This document shows positions 14,001 to 22,986 of a stretch of DNA of 64,000 nucleotides, one piece after another. A program made the translations under genes and the position numbers. The DNA is from Schistosoma mansoni. Its lineage: Eukaryota; Platyhelminthes; Trematoda; Strigeidida; Schistosomatidae. The stretch lies in assembly GCF_000237925.1 (NCBI RefSeq), contig NC_031496.1, positions 8,905,711 to 8,969,710 of the forward strand, read 5' to 3'. The stretch's first letter is position 1. Each line of letters starts with the position of its first letter. The notes beneath the pieces are model-generated. The model ran no database searches. It saw nothing but the letters and a program-made list of their open reading frames with translations, and had not been told where the DNA came from.

Positions 14001-15633
14001 TTTCTCTTTAAATATTCCATAAATTATAGCGAGTTTGTGTTACACAATATTATTTGATTTTACTGTATCAAATGATAATCATATTTCTGTCAAACATTTA
14101 CACAAAATTAAAATTATCAGAAGGGGTTTTGTGGAGATTTAGTATTTTCATAGTTGAAAGCGTAAGTCAACTTCGTGGATCAGTTAAAGTTAGACATTAA
14201 CACCGTTGGATGCCGGCTCAGTGGTCTGTCGGTTAAGTGCTCTGGCGCGAGACTGGTAGGTCCTGGGTTCGAATCTCGCGAGTGCGGGATCGTGTATGCG
14301 CACTACTGAGGAGTCCCATAACAGGACGAAACGGCCTTTGTCCAGTGCTTCCAGGTTTTCCATGGTGGTCTAGCTTCAATTGACTCACGCTTTCAACAAA
14401 ATTAAAAGATGTTTACTATGTCATTCAATAATTAATGTGTGTACCACATTGTTATCTTTACGGAACCTTGATGTTTTCAAGTCTTCCGACTATGTGATAC
14501 CCAACTTCTTGTAAAATGTTCCAGGTAAAGTGGTACATTTAAAGGATATGAATTTACAGTTGAATATTCGGAATGATGAGTAGATCACAAATAAATTTAA
14601 AATTTCAAACCAGAACTAAATGATACATATTATTGGCTTAAATGACCCTCTGTTCTACCGATATAATATTGCCTTGAATAACCTCTCAATATCCATTATT
14701 CGACAATTGTATGTTATTTATTTTTATTTATTTATTTAAACACATAAATATTGGTACAAGGAAGCATCAGATACATATGCGCCACACAAATATCATTCGA
14801 TTTGTGTGTGGACTATGATACTGCCTGAGTGCGGAAACTGAAGCAGGTGGTTTTCTTAGGGAGCCACACCCGGAGCCTTTGACCTAAAGATCTGATCCAC
14901 AAGGCAGTGGAACATCGTAAGGAGATGCAGTCCCATGATAGCCGGTGACCAACGATTGGTTCATACGCCATTTGTTCCCTCAGGATACTGGAGCCAGCCC
15001 ATGTGCACCATTGGTTTTGAATTAGGGTTTTCCAACTCCCCTAGGTGGACTCACCGTGTTCCCCAACCCGGTTAAAGCTCCGGACATTCGCTTTTCGTCC
15101 TTTCAATTACGTAAACAACAGTAATGCCTTGAGAAGGCAGTGAGTAGGACTTCCCTGACAGAGGCTGTATACGCGTGGCCATGTGAGAGCATTCCGAGAG
15201 AGAGAGAGGGCGGACTCTCCCCACTGTCGGCCGTACCAGGGCATTTTGGGGCTTGTACGTTGTAACCATTACCTAATTTCTTACTTTTGATTGGTATCAA
15301 AGGAGATGAATTCGTTTATGTATTAATAACGGTTAATATTAATAGTTATTCAAAATTATATTGTTTCGTACTTTGAACACGGTCATTTAGAAACATACTC
15401 CATTTAGATTCATGTTGTTATGAAATTATGGATAACAGTGCTCAGTTGTTTTATTTATGGCAACTTGGACCGATGCATAAATGTGCCTGGTCCAACGTTG
15501 TAGCTGACTGATTGACTGTTTTATTTCACGATCTTTTTTAATTTTATTTTACATTTCAAAGGAACGCAAAGGTGTATTATTACCTCATGAACAACTTTTA
15601 CCTCGTGGTATTGAAGAGAAATTTCTTAGCTAA
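70..15633 (+). CDS. MCM10: MCM10 (minichromosome maintenance 10) DNA-replication factor, 5'-incomplete, 10 exons visible
   Basis: Mcm10 binds DNA and the CMG helicase in the nucleus and helps start replication forks and load polymerase alpha. Proposed exons: 70-217, 1139-1496, 3332-3468, 4829-4912, 5766-5900, 7608-8429, 9824-10142, 12316-12464, 13519-13561 and 15562-15633 (stop TAA 15631-15633). Phases agree at every junction and give about 754 residues; the start lies before the window. Seen: an OB-fold with YSVWCLSDL and LKLFLFGNCHEKLW, close to vertebrate FSIWKLNDL and LFLFGEVHKALW; a CCCH zinc finger across exons 3-4; a Ser/Asn-rich linker; a C-terminal double zinc ribbon and a terminal LLPRGIEEKF like vertebrate LLPRGEE. 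The order matches the family. The 5900/7608 junction is the least certain, because the intron holds an assembly gap and could hide an exon. The introns carry many retroposons. Confidence 0.93.
384..904 (-). mobile_element. ~520-bp retroposon, copy 1 (family R520)
   Basis: This copy is reverse-oriented. The T-rich end TATTTATTTATTTG at 384 is the complement of an AAATAAATA tail. The body shares long near-identical blocks with the copies at 14716, 25240, 32206, 39747, 57367 and 63011. It ends near 904 in the complement of the family 5' end CCAAATGCCCTGG. It lies in MCM10 intron 70-217/1139. No clear target-site duplication was seen. Confidence 0.85.
1139..1496 (+). CDS. MCM10: MCM10 exon encoding the OB-fold
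   Basis: The acceptor is CATTCCAG and the donor is GTAAGT at 1497. It encodes RPRISSELW, then VVVGVIGSKLPP, IYSVWCLSDL and KLFLFGNCHEKLWKEPEGSV, the most conserved block of the Mcm10 internal domain that binds single-stranded DNA and Pol alpha. It enters with two bases carried from the previous exon and leaves in phase 0. Confidence 0.93.
1728..1810. repeat. Dispersed intronic repeat, copy A
   Basis: The stretch with TAGATTCGATTAAAGCGTGT followed by a TGTTGGGGGCACACTGAT-like part is about 70% identical by eye to 30348-30430 in an AMFR intron. The element type is unknown. Confidence 0.5.
2195..2265 (+). mobile_element. Gypsy-type integrase relic (tiny)
   Basis: A short stretch reads RKAMLVYWPGIDAKLQHV, the typical segment after the zinc-binding part of Gypsy integrases (family motif YWPGM). 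Only about 25 residues survive. It is a broken fossil of some age, near the solo LTR at 2517 but not shown to belong to it. Confidence 0.45.
2517..2900 (-). mobile_element. Solo LTR, family L1, 384 bp
   Basis: The segment starts TGATAAGT and ends CCCAACA, and is flanked on both sides by the 5-bp duplication ATAAT (2512-2516 and 2901-2905). Its ends resemble those of the solo LTR at 49642-50042. The minus strand is proposed from the TATA box of that sister copy. No internal coding part remains beside it, so it is a recombined LTR of a Gypsy- or BEL-like element. The intact duplication suggests moderate age. Confidence 0.75.
3332..3468 (+). CDS. MCM10: MCM10 exon, end of OB-fold and first half of the CCCH zinc finger
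   Basis: The acceptor AATTTAG is at 3331 and the donor GTAAAT at 3469. It encodes the last OB strands (VMILGESPDYGIC; vertebrates have VLIMGEALDLGTC) and the first two cysteines of the finger (GIC and QSC). It leaves in phase 2. Confidence 0.9.
3607..3992 (+). mobile_element. R520 retroposon, 5'-truncated copy
   Basis: Only the last 386 bp of the family are present, ending in an AAATAAA tail. It is flanked by the 11-bp duplication ATAAAAATGTT (3596-3606 and 3993-4003). A 5' truncation with a long target duplication is the hallmark of LINE-type target-primed insertion. It lies in an MCM10 intron. Confidence 0.9.
4105..4195. repeat. Diverged copy of the satellite-flanking inverted repeat
   Basis: It contains GGGATATTACAAATA and upstream words like those at 43318-43372, the right arm next to the 121-bp satellite. 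It is diverged and there is no satellite here. Confidence 0.4.
4829..4912 (+). CDS. MCM10: MCM10 exon, second half of the CCCH zinc finger
   Basis: The acceptor ATCTTCAG is at 4828 and the donor GTAATA at 4913. It encodes ICRFCDFHVKKAY, matching vertebrate CEYCQYHVQAQY, and supplies the third Cys and the His ligand. It is 84 bp long and keeps phase 2. A TA microsatellite follows at about 4963-5006. Confidence 0.9.
4963..5006. repeat. (TA)n microsatellite
   Basis: A pure TA run of about 44 bases in an MCM10 intron. Confidence 0.95.
5766..5900 (+). CDS. MCM10: MCM10 exon after the internal zinc finger
   Basis: The acceptor AAAATAG ends at 5765, and only this acceptor keeps the frame open from the previous exon. 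The encoded text starts LPGFGGQQRKSRY and is otherwise poorly conserved. I chose the GTACGT donor at 5901 because its phase 2 matches the next exon at 7608. GTGGTA and GTAGGA just downstream are alternatives but do not match in phase. Confidence 0.7.
6333..6532. other. Assembly gap (200 N)
   Basis: There are exactly 200 N, so this is probably a fixed-size placeholder. It interrupts the SINE/RTE patch. Confidence 1.
6590..6733 (+). mobile_element. RTE-type LINE reverse-transcriptase fragment
   Basis: It encodes DRRTLWKLLQNYGVPEKIVN, then NSYDGLQCKVVHGGQLTEAF, a conserved part of schistosome RTE (SR2/Perere-like) reverse transcriptase around palm motif A and beyond. It stops at VRTG, just before the usual VRQGC motif, where SINE sequence takes over. 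Confidence 0.85.
7608..8429 (+). CDS. MCM10: MCM10 large linker exon
   Basis: The acceptor CTGTCTTAG ends at 7607 and the donor GTAAGT starts at 8430. The 822-bp exon encodes an acidic, Ser/Asn-rich disordered linker. Near its start LTKLKAAGYQV resembles the vertebrate AAITKLRAKGQVL motif. It also contains LNLLRHLEQESESDP. A second acceptor (TTCAG at 7615) lies 8 bp inside but breaks the phase. Confidence 0.85.
9161..9610 (+). mobile_element. Sm-alpha-like fold-back SINE, ~450 bp, with target duplication
   Basis: The left arm (AGAAGGGGTTTTGTGGAG through GGACGGCCGTTTCGT) and right arm (GGACGAAACGGCC through CTATGAAAAT) are inverted copies. Between them is a tRNA-like part with GGTTCGAATCTCGCG, a pol III B-box. 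ATTAATTTATC occurs immediately on both sides (9150-9160 and 9611-9621); its last five bases may belong to the element start. The right-end hammerhead is degenerate in stem II. It lies in the MCM10 intron 8430-9823. Confidence 0.85.
9824..10142 (+). CDS. MCM10: MCM10 exon, coiled linker and start of the C-terminal zinc domain
   Basis: The acceptor TTTATACAG ends at 9823 and the donor GTAAAT starts at 10143. The exon encodes a Lys/Glu-rich helical stretch (KLLKENRAKKLTELAKQ; LSNLEKRDEFEQKL) and then CTYVICET, the first Cys of the C-terminal zinc domain (vertebrate RVVTCKTC). It has phase 2 in and phase 0 out. Confidence 0.9.
10560..10750 (+). mobile_element. R520 retroposon, old 5' fragment
   Basis: CGAGAGTGGGGAGAGTCC and the words that follow, up to the AACCCGGTTGGTGG motif, match the 5' third of the R520 family with many substitutions. 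It is an old copy in an MCM10 intron. Confidence 0.7.
11038..11440 (-). mobile_element. Sm-alpha SINE with hammerhead ribozyme and terminal hairpin, 403 bp
   Basis: It is flanked by the 12-bp duplication AATAAAAGCTGA (11026-11037 and 11441-11452). On the minus strand it has a ~63-bp inverted repeat at its 5' side (11251-11313 against 11381-11443), a tRNA-like part with a GGGTTCGAGTCCC B-box near 11145, and a hammerhead at 11071-11111. Schistosome Sm-alpha repeats are known to encode active hammerheads. It lies antisense in the MCM10 intron 10143-12315. Confidence 0.9.
11071..11111 (-). ncRNA. Hammerhead ribozyme (classic Sm-alpha type)
   Basis: On the minus strand the order is CCAG, CTGACGA (core), GTCC-CAAATA-GGAC (stem II), GAAA, then CGCGCGTT and CTGG. 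Stem I CCAG/CTGG pairs. Stem III is the loopless ACGC/GCGT known from schistosome hammerheads. The predicted cut follows GTT, an allowed NUH triplet (the classic version has GTC). All core residues are present. Confidence 0.9.
12065..12131 (+). repeat. Short dispersed repeat (GATGCACATAT...GGTTCTACGTT), copy 1
   Basis: It shares an ordered set of words with 15455-15517 and 40350-40413: a GGGAACTTGAACTGATGCACAT-like start, GCCAGGTTCTACGTT, then GACTAACTG. Its family is unknown; it could be part of a longer decayed retroposon. Confidence 0.55.
12316..12464 (+). CDS. MCM10: MCM10 exon, C-terminal zinc ribbons
   Basis: The acceptor TTTCTAG ends at 12315 and the donor GTGAGT starts at 12465. It encodes CNYRALKTAPNC, KGFKHYFRCRQCSKRTVSLD and YPSKPCE. 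These match vertebrate CAYTHFKLLETC and GVKRFFKCPCGNRSISLD, including all Cys ligands. Confidence 0.93.
12800..13015 (+). mobile_element. Sm-alpha-like SINE, right half
   Basis: It has a tRNA-like part (CTAGAGGTTAAGTG, then GGTCCTGGGTTTAGTTCCC), a hammerhead-like core CTGAGGAGTCCCACAATAGG followed by ATGAAA, and the right arm ending in CTCCACAAATCCCCC. Stem I of the hammerhead no longer pairs (GCATCG against CAGTGG), so activity is unlikely. Confidence 0.8.
13519..13561 (+). CDS. MCM10: MCM10 43-bp exon, last zinc ligand
   Basis: The acceptor TCGTTTAG ends at 13518 and the donor GTAAGC starts at 13562. It encodes HCGESLFEKTGVMK (vertebrate NCGLYKWERDGMLK), with the last Cys of the second ribbon. 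It is small but has perfect phase (2 in, 0 out). Confidence 0.88.
14114..14397 (+). mobile_element. Sm-alpha-like SINE with target duplication
   Basis: It is flanked by the 10-bp duplication AAAATTAAAA (14104-14113 and 14398-14407). The left arm is short. It then has a tRNA-like part with GGTTCGAATCTCGCGAG, a hammerhead core at 14300-14348 and a full right arm. The ribozyme keeps CTGAGGA, stem II and GAAA, but stem I has an A/C mismatch next to the core and stem III is altered. It sits sense-oriented in an MCM10 intron. Confidence 0.9.
14716..15252 (-). mobile_element. R520 retroposon, full-length copy
   Basis: It runs from a TTTATTTATTTATTT tail complement to the complement of the family 5' end. 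It is flanked by TTGTATGTT (14707-14715) and TTGTACGTT (15253-15261), a 9-bp duplication with one mismatch. It lies in the last MCM10 intron. Confidence 0.85.
15455..15517 (+). repeat. Short dispersed repeat, copy 2
   Basis: Same ordered words as 12065-12131 and 40350-40413, including CAACTTGGACCGATGCATAA and AACGTTGTAGCTGACTGA. Confidence 0.55.
15562..15633 (+). CDS. MCM10: MCM10 terminal exon
   Basis: The acceptor TTTCAAAG ends at 15561. It encodes ERKGVLLPHEQLLPRGIEEK and FLS, then TAA. Vertebrate Mcm10 also ends shortly after LLPRGEEHAKFLNSL. I saw no canonical AATAAA in the next 300 bases. Confidence 0.9.
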   Translation, partial: ERKGVLLPHEQLLPRGIEEKFLS

Positions 15634-15964
15634 TTTCTTTCATATTATCATTACTGATGTAGACAGTAGTTATGTAACATATTGCATTTATTTAAACTAT
15701 TTTTTTATGTCACTATTCAAGAATAATGTGTAACTAGATGTGATTTCAAAGCTGTTTTTTATTCTGTATGAAGTAATGCATATTTTTGTAATCCTTTCTT
15801 TTCATATTTTATTCCATCTGTTCGCAAATGTGATCTCAGATTTTGTAGAACATAATGTTTATTTATTTTGTTTTAATAATGTGGTACAAAATATATAGAG
15901 ATTTGAATTAATTGGTAGTATTTTAACATTTTTAATGGAAACATATGAACAATGCATATTTATG

Positions 15965-16110
15965 TCAGAAGGGGCTTTTGCGGAAATTTCAAAAATTTTA
16001 TAGTTGAAATCATGAGTCAATTGAAGCTAGATCACCATGGAAAACCTGGAAGCACTGGACGGCAGTTTCGTCCTATTACGGGACTCCTCAGCAGTGCTCA
16101 TCCGCGATCT
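15965..16110 (-). mobile_element. Sm-alpha-like SINE arm joined to a LINE relic
   Basis: The arm from GTCAGAAGGGG through the hammerhead complement ends near 16110, inside the tRNA-like part. LINE sequence starts immediately after. The arm carries a near-intact minus-strand hammerhead. Confidence 0.85.
16052..16097 (-). ncRNA. Hammerhead ribozyme, near-intact
   Basis: On the minus strand: GCACTG, CTGAGGA, GTCC-CGTAATA-GGAC, GAAA, CTGCCGTC, CAGTGC. Stem I is 6 bp and perfect, stem II is perfect, and the core is complete. The cut site would be after GTC. Stem III (ACTG/CCGT) has one mismatch. Confidence 0.8.
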
Positions 16111-17345
16111 CGCCTCATGTAACTGACAAATTTGCCTGCAATCTGGAAGGCTTGTTTCGTCATGTAGCCGTCCTCCAATAAACCGAAACTGAAACTTCCC
16201 TGTTAGTGAAGTCCTAATGGTCTAAGCAACAACAATGACGGTGCCTTAGAGCTTCTGATGAAACAGTGGTTTCAAGCATTTCAACCTTCATATACAACAT
16301 GCATAGACAAATGTTTCATCTTCAACACAACAGTAATCTCAATTAAACGAGAGCGTTGGGTTGATATGTGTCATCTAAACAGGGTCGTCTCCTAACCCAT
16401 ATATGGTTTTCTATGCTGTACTGGGGAAATCAGTTTCAGTCGTGGTAACAACGCTTTGTGTGATGTTCCCACATTCTCTAACCCAAAACACGGTCCTCAT
16501 ACACATCTCAACAATTTTTAAAAAAAAGGCTGATGCAATGGACCTACAATCTACCGTCCGGTAGCACCTCTTTCATTATTTTTCAAACGTTATAGAGTCC
16601 TTGATGCATGACGGTCTATGCGATTATTTAATATGTATAAAATTACCACTCCAATAATACGGCTTCAAGGAAGATCACTCCTGTATAGCCAACCTGATGA
16701 CTGAGTTGAACAGATGGACAACCATCTTTGATTGCAGGGGGAAGTTATGTGTGATAAATATTGCTTTCTCGAAAGCATTTTATAGAATCAGACATATATT
16801 TTATCAGTGTGTTCAGCGTCATAGACATGAAGTTACCACTGATGGTCTGGTTTACTTCAAACCTAAATAATGAAATCAGTAGTTTCAGAGAAAACTTTAA
16901 TTTTTTCTAAATATTGAGTGGATAACAACAGACGTACACTCAACATTAACAAAGGAAGGGTATTCCATCTTGGGTGTGTTGCAGACTAAAAATGCAGGCG
17001 GAAAAAGATTTGGGCCTCTCGGCACCTTATGGTCTAAAGACTTACACTGACACTTGGAAAAATGCCTTTCGAAAAGTCCTCAGATTAGTAATGTTGAAGA
17101 GTGATTTTTCCAAGTTTGACAACAAAGACTTCCACTTGATCTTCAACGTTTTTACTAGGCCCCATTTAACATATAGAAATATGTTTTCTCTCTCCCAATT
17201 AATAAACATACACTAGGATGGACGCAAAGACGAGTCACGAAATCAGTCTGAAGGCACTACCTCAAACTACACGAAGTGTGGTAGAATCACTGGATGTGTG
17301 CTCAGTGAATGTGACCTTTTTGTGACTTGGAGCTTCCTAAACACT
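16111..17345 (+). mobile_element. CR1-like LINE relic, reverse-transcriptase part
   Basis: The three + frames together hold scattered LINE motifs: YRPVAPLSLFFK near 16555, a degraded FSKAF near 16770 (family motif DFSKAFD), KDLGL near 17005 and FTRPHLTY near 17150 (family LVRPHLEY). It has many stops and frame breaks, so it is long dead. Both ends are undefined. I cannot choose between the CR1 and Jockey groups by eye. Confidence 0.75.
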
Positions 17346-18249
17346 TCCGGGCATCTCTCAAAATACTTTCTTAAGCAAAAATCTTAAGAGTACTACACAG
17401 AATAATTACTATTCACAAACATCTTATGAGTAATTAAGTGTTGTGAAGAAACCATTTCGGGTTTCTTCAGAAATGCAATAATGCACAAGTTTCAATAATG
17501 TAAGCATATCCTTTGCCATATATTAATAAAAAGAAAGGGGAAAGAAAAAAAGTAGTGATAATAGAATAATAACAAATGAGGTTCTGTGTAATTAACAAGA
17601 ATATCGAGTAGATTATGAAAAGGGGGAGGGAGAAAATAAGGGAATAGAAATGAAGGAAACGCAAGATACGTAAATATTTTAATAAGGATGTTTGTGAATA
17701 CAGAACAAGATTAAACGACTATGTATGTTTCGCCAGATGAATAACAAAAAGAAAAGACAAAAAAGAGTATAAATAGATAAATAAGAATACAACTTATTAC
17801 TGCAGTAAGATATAATGGTAGAGTAAATGTTCATGTAATGGTCTGGAGCGATGCTATGAAGTCTCAATTAGGTGCAAACGATAATCAAATATGAGTAGTT
17901 ACATCCTGGAATTGGCTGCTGAGTGACGGGATTCAGGAGAATTATTAGGTACTTTGAAAGTGAAAACCTGACATTTTAAGTATTCCGGGCTGTGTTTGAT
18001 TAATATTTGATAAAATTTTCCTTTGAGCTTCAGTTTGCAAAGAGCAGAAGTCTAGGTGTGTTGTGTTAGTCTTGGAAACGGTGGTCCTCCGGTCGATTCA
18101 AATATAATTTGAAAGTGTCAACAGACGGACTCCAGTCAAGTGTTGATGTGATTGACGTGAAAAGAGAAACAAAGAATCAATGACAGACAACGGAAGCTAC
18201 ATTTACGGAGGTTATGTCACTTATTTTAAAGCAGTAATACTTATTGTTT
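17346..18249. other. AT-rich stretch between two LINE relics, no gene seen
   Basis: It holds purine-rich low-complexity sequence near 17520-17770. The part from 17880 to 18240 has a less AT-rich, UTR-like composition and may be the 3' end of one of the LINEs. No coding signal was recognised. Confidence 0.5.
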
Positions 18250-21200
18250 GTCGTTAGATTAATCTACAAGCCATAAGTTTTCGTTTGATGTATAGTTCGC
18301 CACCGTGCGCCTTTTCGTCCCAAAATTATTGTAGATTAAATTTAACCTTTGCCACTCCATTTTTCTACGCTAACCCTCAATTTCCGACATCAATGTATTT
18401 TTCTAATTGTTTGAGCGTTGTGGTCTTATTAAACATCTATTTATTCATGTATCTTTTTGGACTAATGTAAATCCCAACCTAATCAAAATCGGAGATAAAT
18501 CGAGTATTGTTTCAGTTATATCATCTTCTCTCTCGCACGCGCTTGTCAACCAACCGGGCAATAGAATAGCCTTTGTCTCTTTACCCAATGTATATAGTCT
18601 CACGTCGAGGCTCTAAACTATCACCTTCACTTTTTATCGCTCTCCTCATCTTGACATCGTCAACATATCAAAAAACCGAAAATGATTCGAGACTAGGTAA
18701 GTCATCTACATACATGAAGAACAACACTCGTCCCCAAAAATGTACCCTGAGGCACTCCGCTAAGTATAGTTTCGCAGCTAGACAACTTTGGGTTCACCCC
18801 TAATCTTTATTGACGCTCGAATAGTAAGTCCTTTATCCACGTCAATAAATTGCCTCCAAACACGATGTTACTTAACCTATATAACAGCCGGTTGTGAGGA
18901 ACTTTCTTAATAACCTTGCTGAAGGCAATGTAGGCTATATCTGTAGGTAACTTTTGATATTTAAAAGTGCAACAACATTCAAGAGATAATAATAAGTTAA
19001 TGAAATTTGAATAACCTGTTCCAAACCCATATTACTTATCAGAACGAGTCAGGTTTTCGTGGAGATACCTAAACAACTCCTTCGGAATAATGTTTATCAC
19101 ATTTTAACGACCAATATTTTTAGGCTCACGGTTCAACAATTCTCATACTTGAGTATCGTACCTGTTTTATAGACGTAACCTACTATAGTGTTCTTCCAAT
19201 CTTTTGGTAGTCGACGGTAGGCTACAGACAGGAGAAAACGTATTCTTAAGAGATTCGCGACGAAATTTTCCGATTGTTTTAATAACCTAGGTCACAATTC
19301 ATCAAGTCCCATGGATTCGCTTATATCAATCTCATTTAGCAAACCAAAGACATCGAGTTCTTTAATAGTCACAGTTTCCAGTGTGAATGTGTGGAAGGGC
19401 TTGTATGAACTGAAAAAGAGGGCACCACTACGGCGTAAACATTGCCGAAATGATTTGAGAATACTTGATCATTGCCATAATAGTCCTCCACTAATGATGC
19501 AGTCCTATTGTCTCTCTATAGTGGTGGAACATTTCTTCTCATCTTAGTACTTTGGTTTATGTAAGAATATAAGCATCTATGGTATTCTAAAGATTCCTTA
19601 AGAAGCTTTTCTTCGTACAGCTCTCTAGGGTTGAGGCACAAATATTTTGAGCCTCCCAATTTTAAGATTTTGTCTCACTAGTATCCAGTAACCTTATTCT
19701 CTCCCGCACTTTTCTGAATTACGGTAGAGAGTTCCTCCGACCCCTTGGTGCAGTCCAAGGGATGTGAGGTGCAGTGACTTTTTGGCAAAAATTTTTGAAT
19801 ACATCTCAAGCCAATGTATATTGGGAATGCTTAAGGCATAATATTTTTCACATCTGCTTACGAAATGTTCGGTCTGACATCCTGAATTTTGCCAACCACA
19901 TGGAAATCAAAGATAAGAGCAGTATGTTCATTTTTACCTAGAGACAGTACATAATGGTAGTTTGTGACATCATCCCCACAATGGGTGAATATGAGGTCTA
20001 GCAAAGATGATTTGTAGTCCTGGCCGTACCTAGTTTCTTCTTTCATATGTTGCACCGGGCAAATGTGATAACTGCCTCAACTGGTTTATGTTTGAAAGTT
20101 TCCTGACAACTCAATCCTCAGATTTTTTCAATCCACCTAGGTGCATGAAAAACCCCTAAGATTAAACATCTAGCAAGACCTCATTCACCTCACGGTTTGG
20201 ACTGTGGTAGACCAGACCAACCAGCAACCATTTTCCTTCACATTTCAAGTGGTAAATATTTAATTGACAACTTTCAGTTTCATGAGATGTATTATCACTA
20301 ACGGTAGATGGGATGGTATTTCTAATGAATAGAGCTACACCTCCATTGTGCTTCTGTGTTCTGTTAGCTTGTAGAATTATGGTCTACTTCTTTATTAGCA
20401 CTGCTCCAATAATGGGTCTAATCCTAAAATTGTAGATTTGTAATGGTGTGACTACCTTATCTATACGATCTAAGGTGGAAGTCACATCATCGTCTACACA
20501 GACTCGTCCTATCTTAGGAATCACCAATATGACGTTACGTACTTCTGGAGAACGCACTTAGGCTGAAGATAGAACAATTTGTTTAATATGAATGAAAGAG
20601 AAAATTCACACATAATGGCCACGTTAGCAAGGCCGAGCCATGCCATCCGACTGAATGAATCAATTTTTCCCGCCTTCTCCATCGTTGACTTTCTCTTCGT
20701 GTTAATTTTTGAACATGCATTTTCCCAGTTATCACATGTCAGGCTTTGGGGACTGTGTGGTTAGGCCCAATACTACTACAAGCTCTTACTAATGTGAAAC
20801 TCTCAAAATCAAGTTCCCAACTGTCTTCTGACCGCGTCAGCCAGTTTTATTTGACAGCGATTACAGCAAGTTAGGTAGAGTTTATGCGTACATCTAGCTC
20901 CGATCGCTTATTGAGAAACCTCCTGGCGTTTCTGTATTAGATCTGAAGGGTATTTAAATGGCTTCATCCTGCACCTGAAATGCCTTCGTCATCATTATCT
21001 GTTGAAGCCTCATCATTAGAAAATTTACAAACCTGTGGTCCTTGTCGTCAGTATCTAACCTTGGTTTTAGTTCTTTTTTCAGATTCATGTCTCTTTATAC
21101 GGTCGACAAGAAGTAATTATTTATGGGCAAAAACTCTTGACCCTCTAGTTCATGTCCAGTCTGCATTATTAAGTCATTTTCATTATGAGATTTAAGCACT

Positions 21201-21760
21201 ACTTTTAGCAGCCTGGTTTTGATTCTGTTTCAAATCCGTTTGGCTACCTAGTCAATAAACCTTTAGCAAGATGACCACAGAGACAACTTGAGTCATTAGC
21301 TGTTTAGCTAGATCTTTTATCGACCCCATTTCGTGATCAAAAACAGTTCTGAGTTTTGAGCTTTCACTTTAGTTGACTCCATGAAAGAAAAGTGATTTGT
21401 CACTGAGATCAGTCTCCAATTTCTCAGCTACTGTTTGAAGGACTGGCTTTTCATTAGTCACACCAGGTCATTTCTTACATTTTATTTGTACCCATTCATC
21501 AGCTTTCATTGAAGTAACAGTCAAAGCCACGTTACACACACTGCGGGTTCCTGGATGATAGTCGATGACTTGGATAGTTAAGTTGCTGTTTTCCCTGTTA
21601 GAGACAGACCTAGCCTTGCGGTCAGGCTTTCTAGGACTTTCCTTCCCACTGCAATTCAGAGGGGGAAGGGAAAAGAGGAAAGTTCCTTTATAAGGCTCTT
21701 AATCCCAACAGATCTCCTTAAATGCGACCCTCCCTCCTTTTGCACATGTAAGTCAAATAA
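18250..21760 (-). mobile_element. CR1-like LINE relic, ORF1-like part to endonuclease to reverse transcriptase
   Basis: Read on the minus strand from 21760 downward, the parts appear in normal order. First is an ORF1-like piece (LFFHGVN near 21400; HEMGSIKDLAKQL near 21330). The endonuclease follows: NARRFLNKRSELDVRI near 20920, HNGGVALFIRNTIPS near 20330, LVGLVYHSPNRE near 20210, YKSSLLDLIFTH near 20000 and LGKNEHTALIFDFH near 19920. The reverse transcriptase has ESMGLDEL near 19310, a degraded PQGSVLGP and FFMYVDDLPSL near 18710 (family LLFLIYVNDLPS). Numerous stops show an old copy about 3.5 kb long. It lies opposite in sense to the relic at 16111. Confidence 0.8.
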
Positions 21761-22986
21761 CTCTGTGTATCGAGTAAGCGAGTAGAATTTGATGCGTCTC
21801 TATTAAGCCTGCTAATACTCCTTTTAGCAGCATTCAGCATTTCATTGACTTCGGATTACAAGTTGCTTACGTTCAAGCAGCATTGCTGACACAACTACAC
21901 ACAAGTATTTTTACTAAACACTTTGGAGGTTACAGACGTTTAATTCATATGAGTTTGATGTACAATCGTTTGCACTTATTATACTGTATACCACTTTACA
22001 GAGTATCGAAAGCCTGAGAGCTAACAATCGCTTTCTTGAACTATTCAGTCACCAATCAGATGTTTTCGGAAATACATCAAACACAAACAATACTCAAAGA
22101 CAAAAGCAACTGATGACCAGAAAAAAAAAGCCACAAACCGTTAGAACCAAGAGTGCAAACAAATAAAAAAGAACCAATATATTTGAAAGTGCGAATGATA
22201 AATTCCTTTGAATAAAACGACAATCTTGGAGGTTACTTTAACTAAATAAATTGAATTACAGCGAATACAGTAGTCTTGTTGCGTAGTAAACTAGCGAAGC
22301 AAGAAAATTAACCCAGCGAGAAAAAATCCCACTTTTCAAATGGTGCTAAATAACTACACCTAGGTTTCTACCTGATGATTCATTGCTAATAGACACGGAA
22401 GCCCGTTAATGAAAGATTCTTCCATTACGCTCACAATCATTGAAACCATCTCCCAATACATCCATAAGTATGGTACGTGTATAGATGACAGAAATATATG
22501 GGACAATCCCCAGTTCACCTAAGAACATTGGGCTTGGGATCATAGTGGCGTAAACAGAAGGAATAAGTTAACTAAAAGAACAGGTTTACAAAATAACGAA
22601 GATATAATGACAACAGACAGAAATAATAATAATATAAAACAAATGTAACTAGGGTAATCGTTTCTGAGAACCAGCAACACCTAAGCTCAACTATAAAATT
22701 AAAGCTCACTTTACTGCTTTGGTGTAAACGGTATGTAAGAAATCGTGAGTGAACTCTACAGAGTAATAATGAAAACCCAACAGTCCAATAGAGTAAAAAA
22801 TGCTCCGAAATATGGACAAGACTGTTGTATGGTATGGTCAGTGACCTTAACAGTTGGCCAGAAGAGGAAAATGAAAGAAGAATACTGTGTATTTGCCACA
22901 CTCAGGGTTTGTCGTGAGTCGAGCGCAGTTTAAATCGACAGGATTTACTCCTTGAGTCAAGGCGCTCAGTACGCTATAGACGCTAA
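21761..22986. other. Region upstream of the AMFR-like gene
   Basis: I saw no gene or clear repeat. It must contain the promoter and 5' UTR of the AMFR-like gene if transcription starts here. No convincing TATA or initiator could be chosen. TAA sits directly before the AMFR ATG. Confidence 0.5.
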
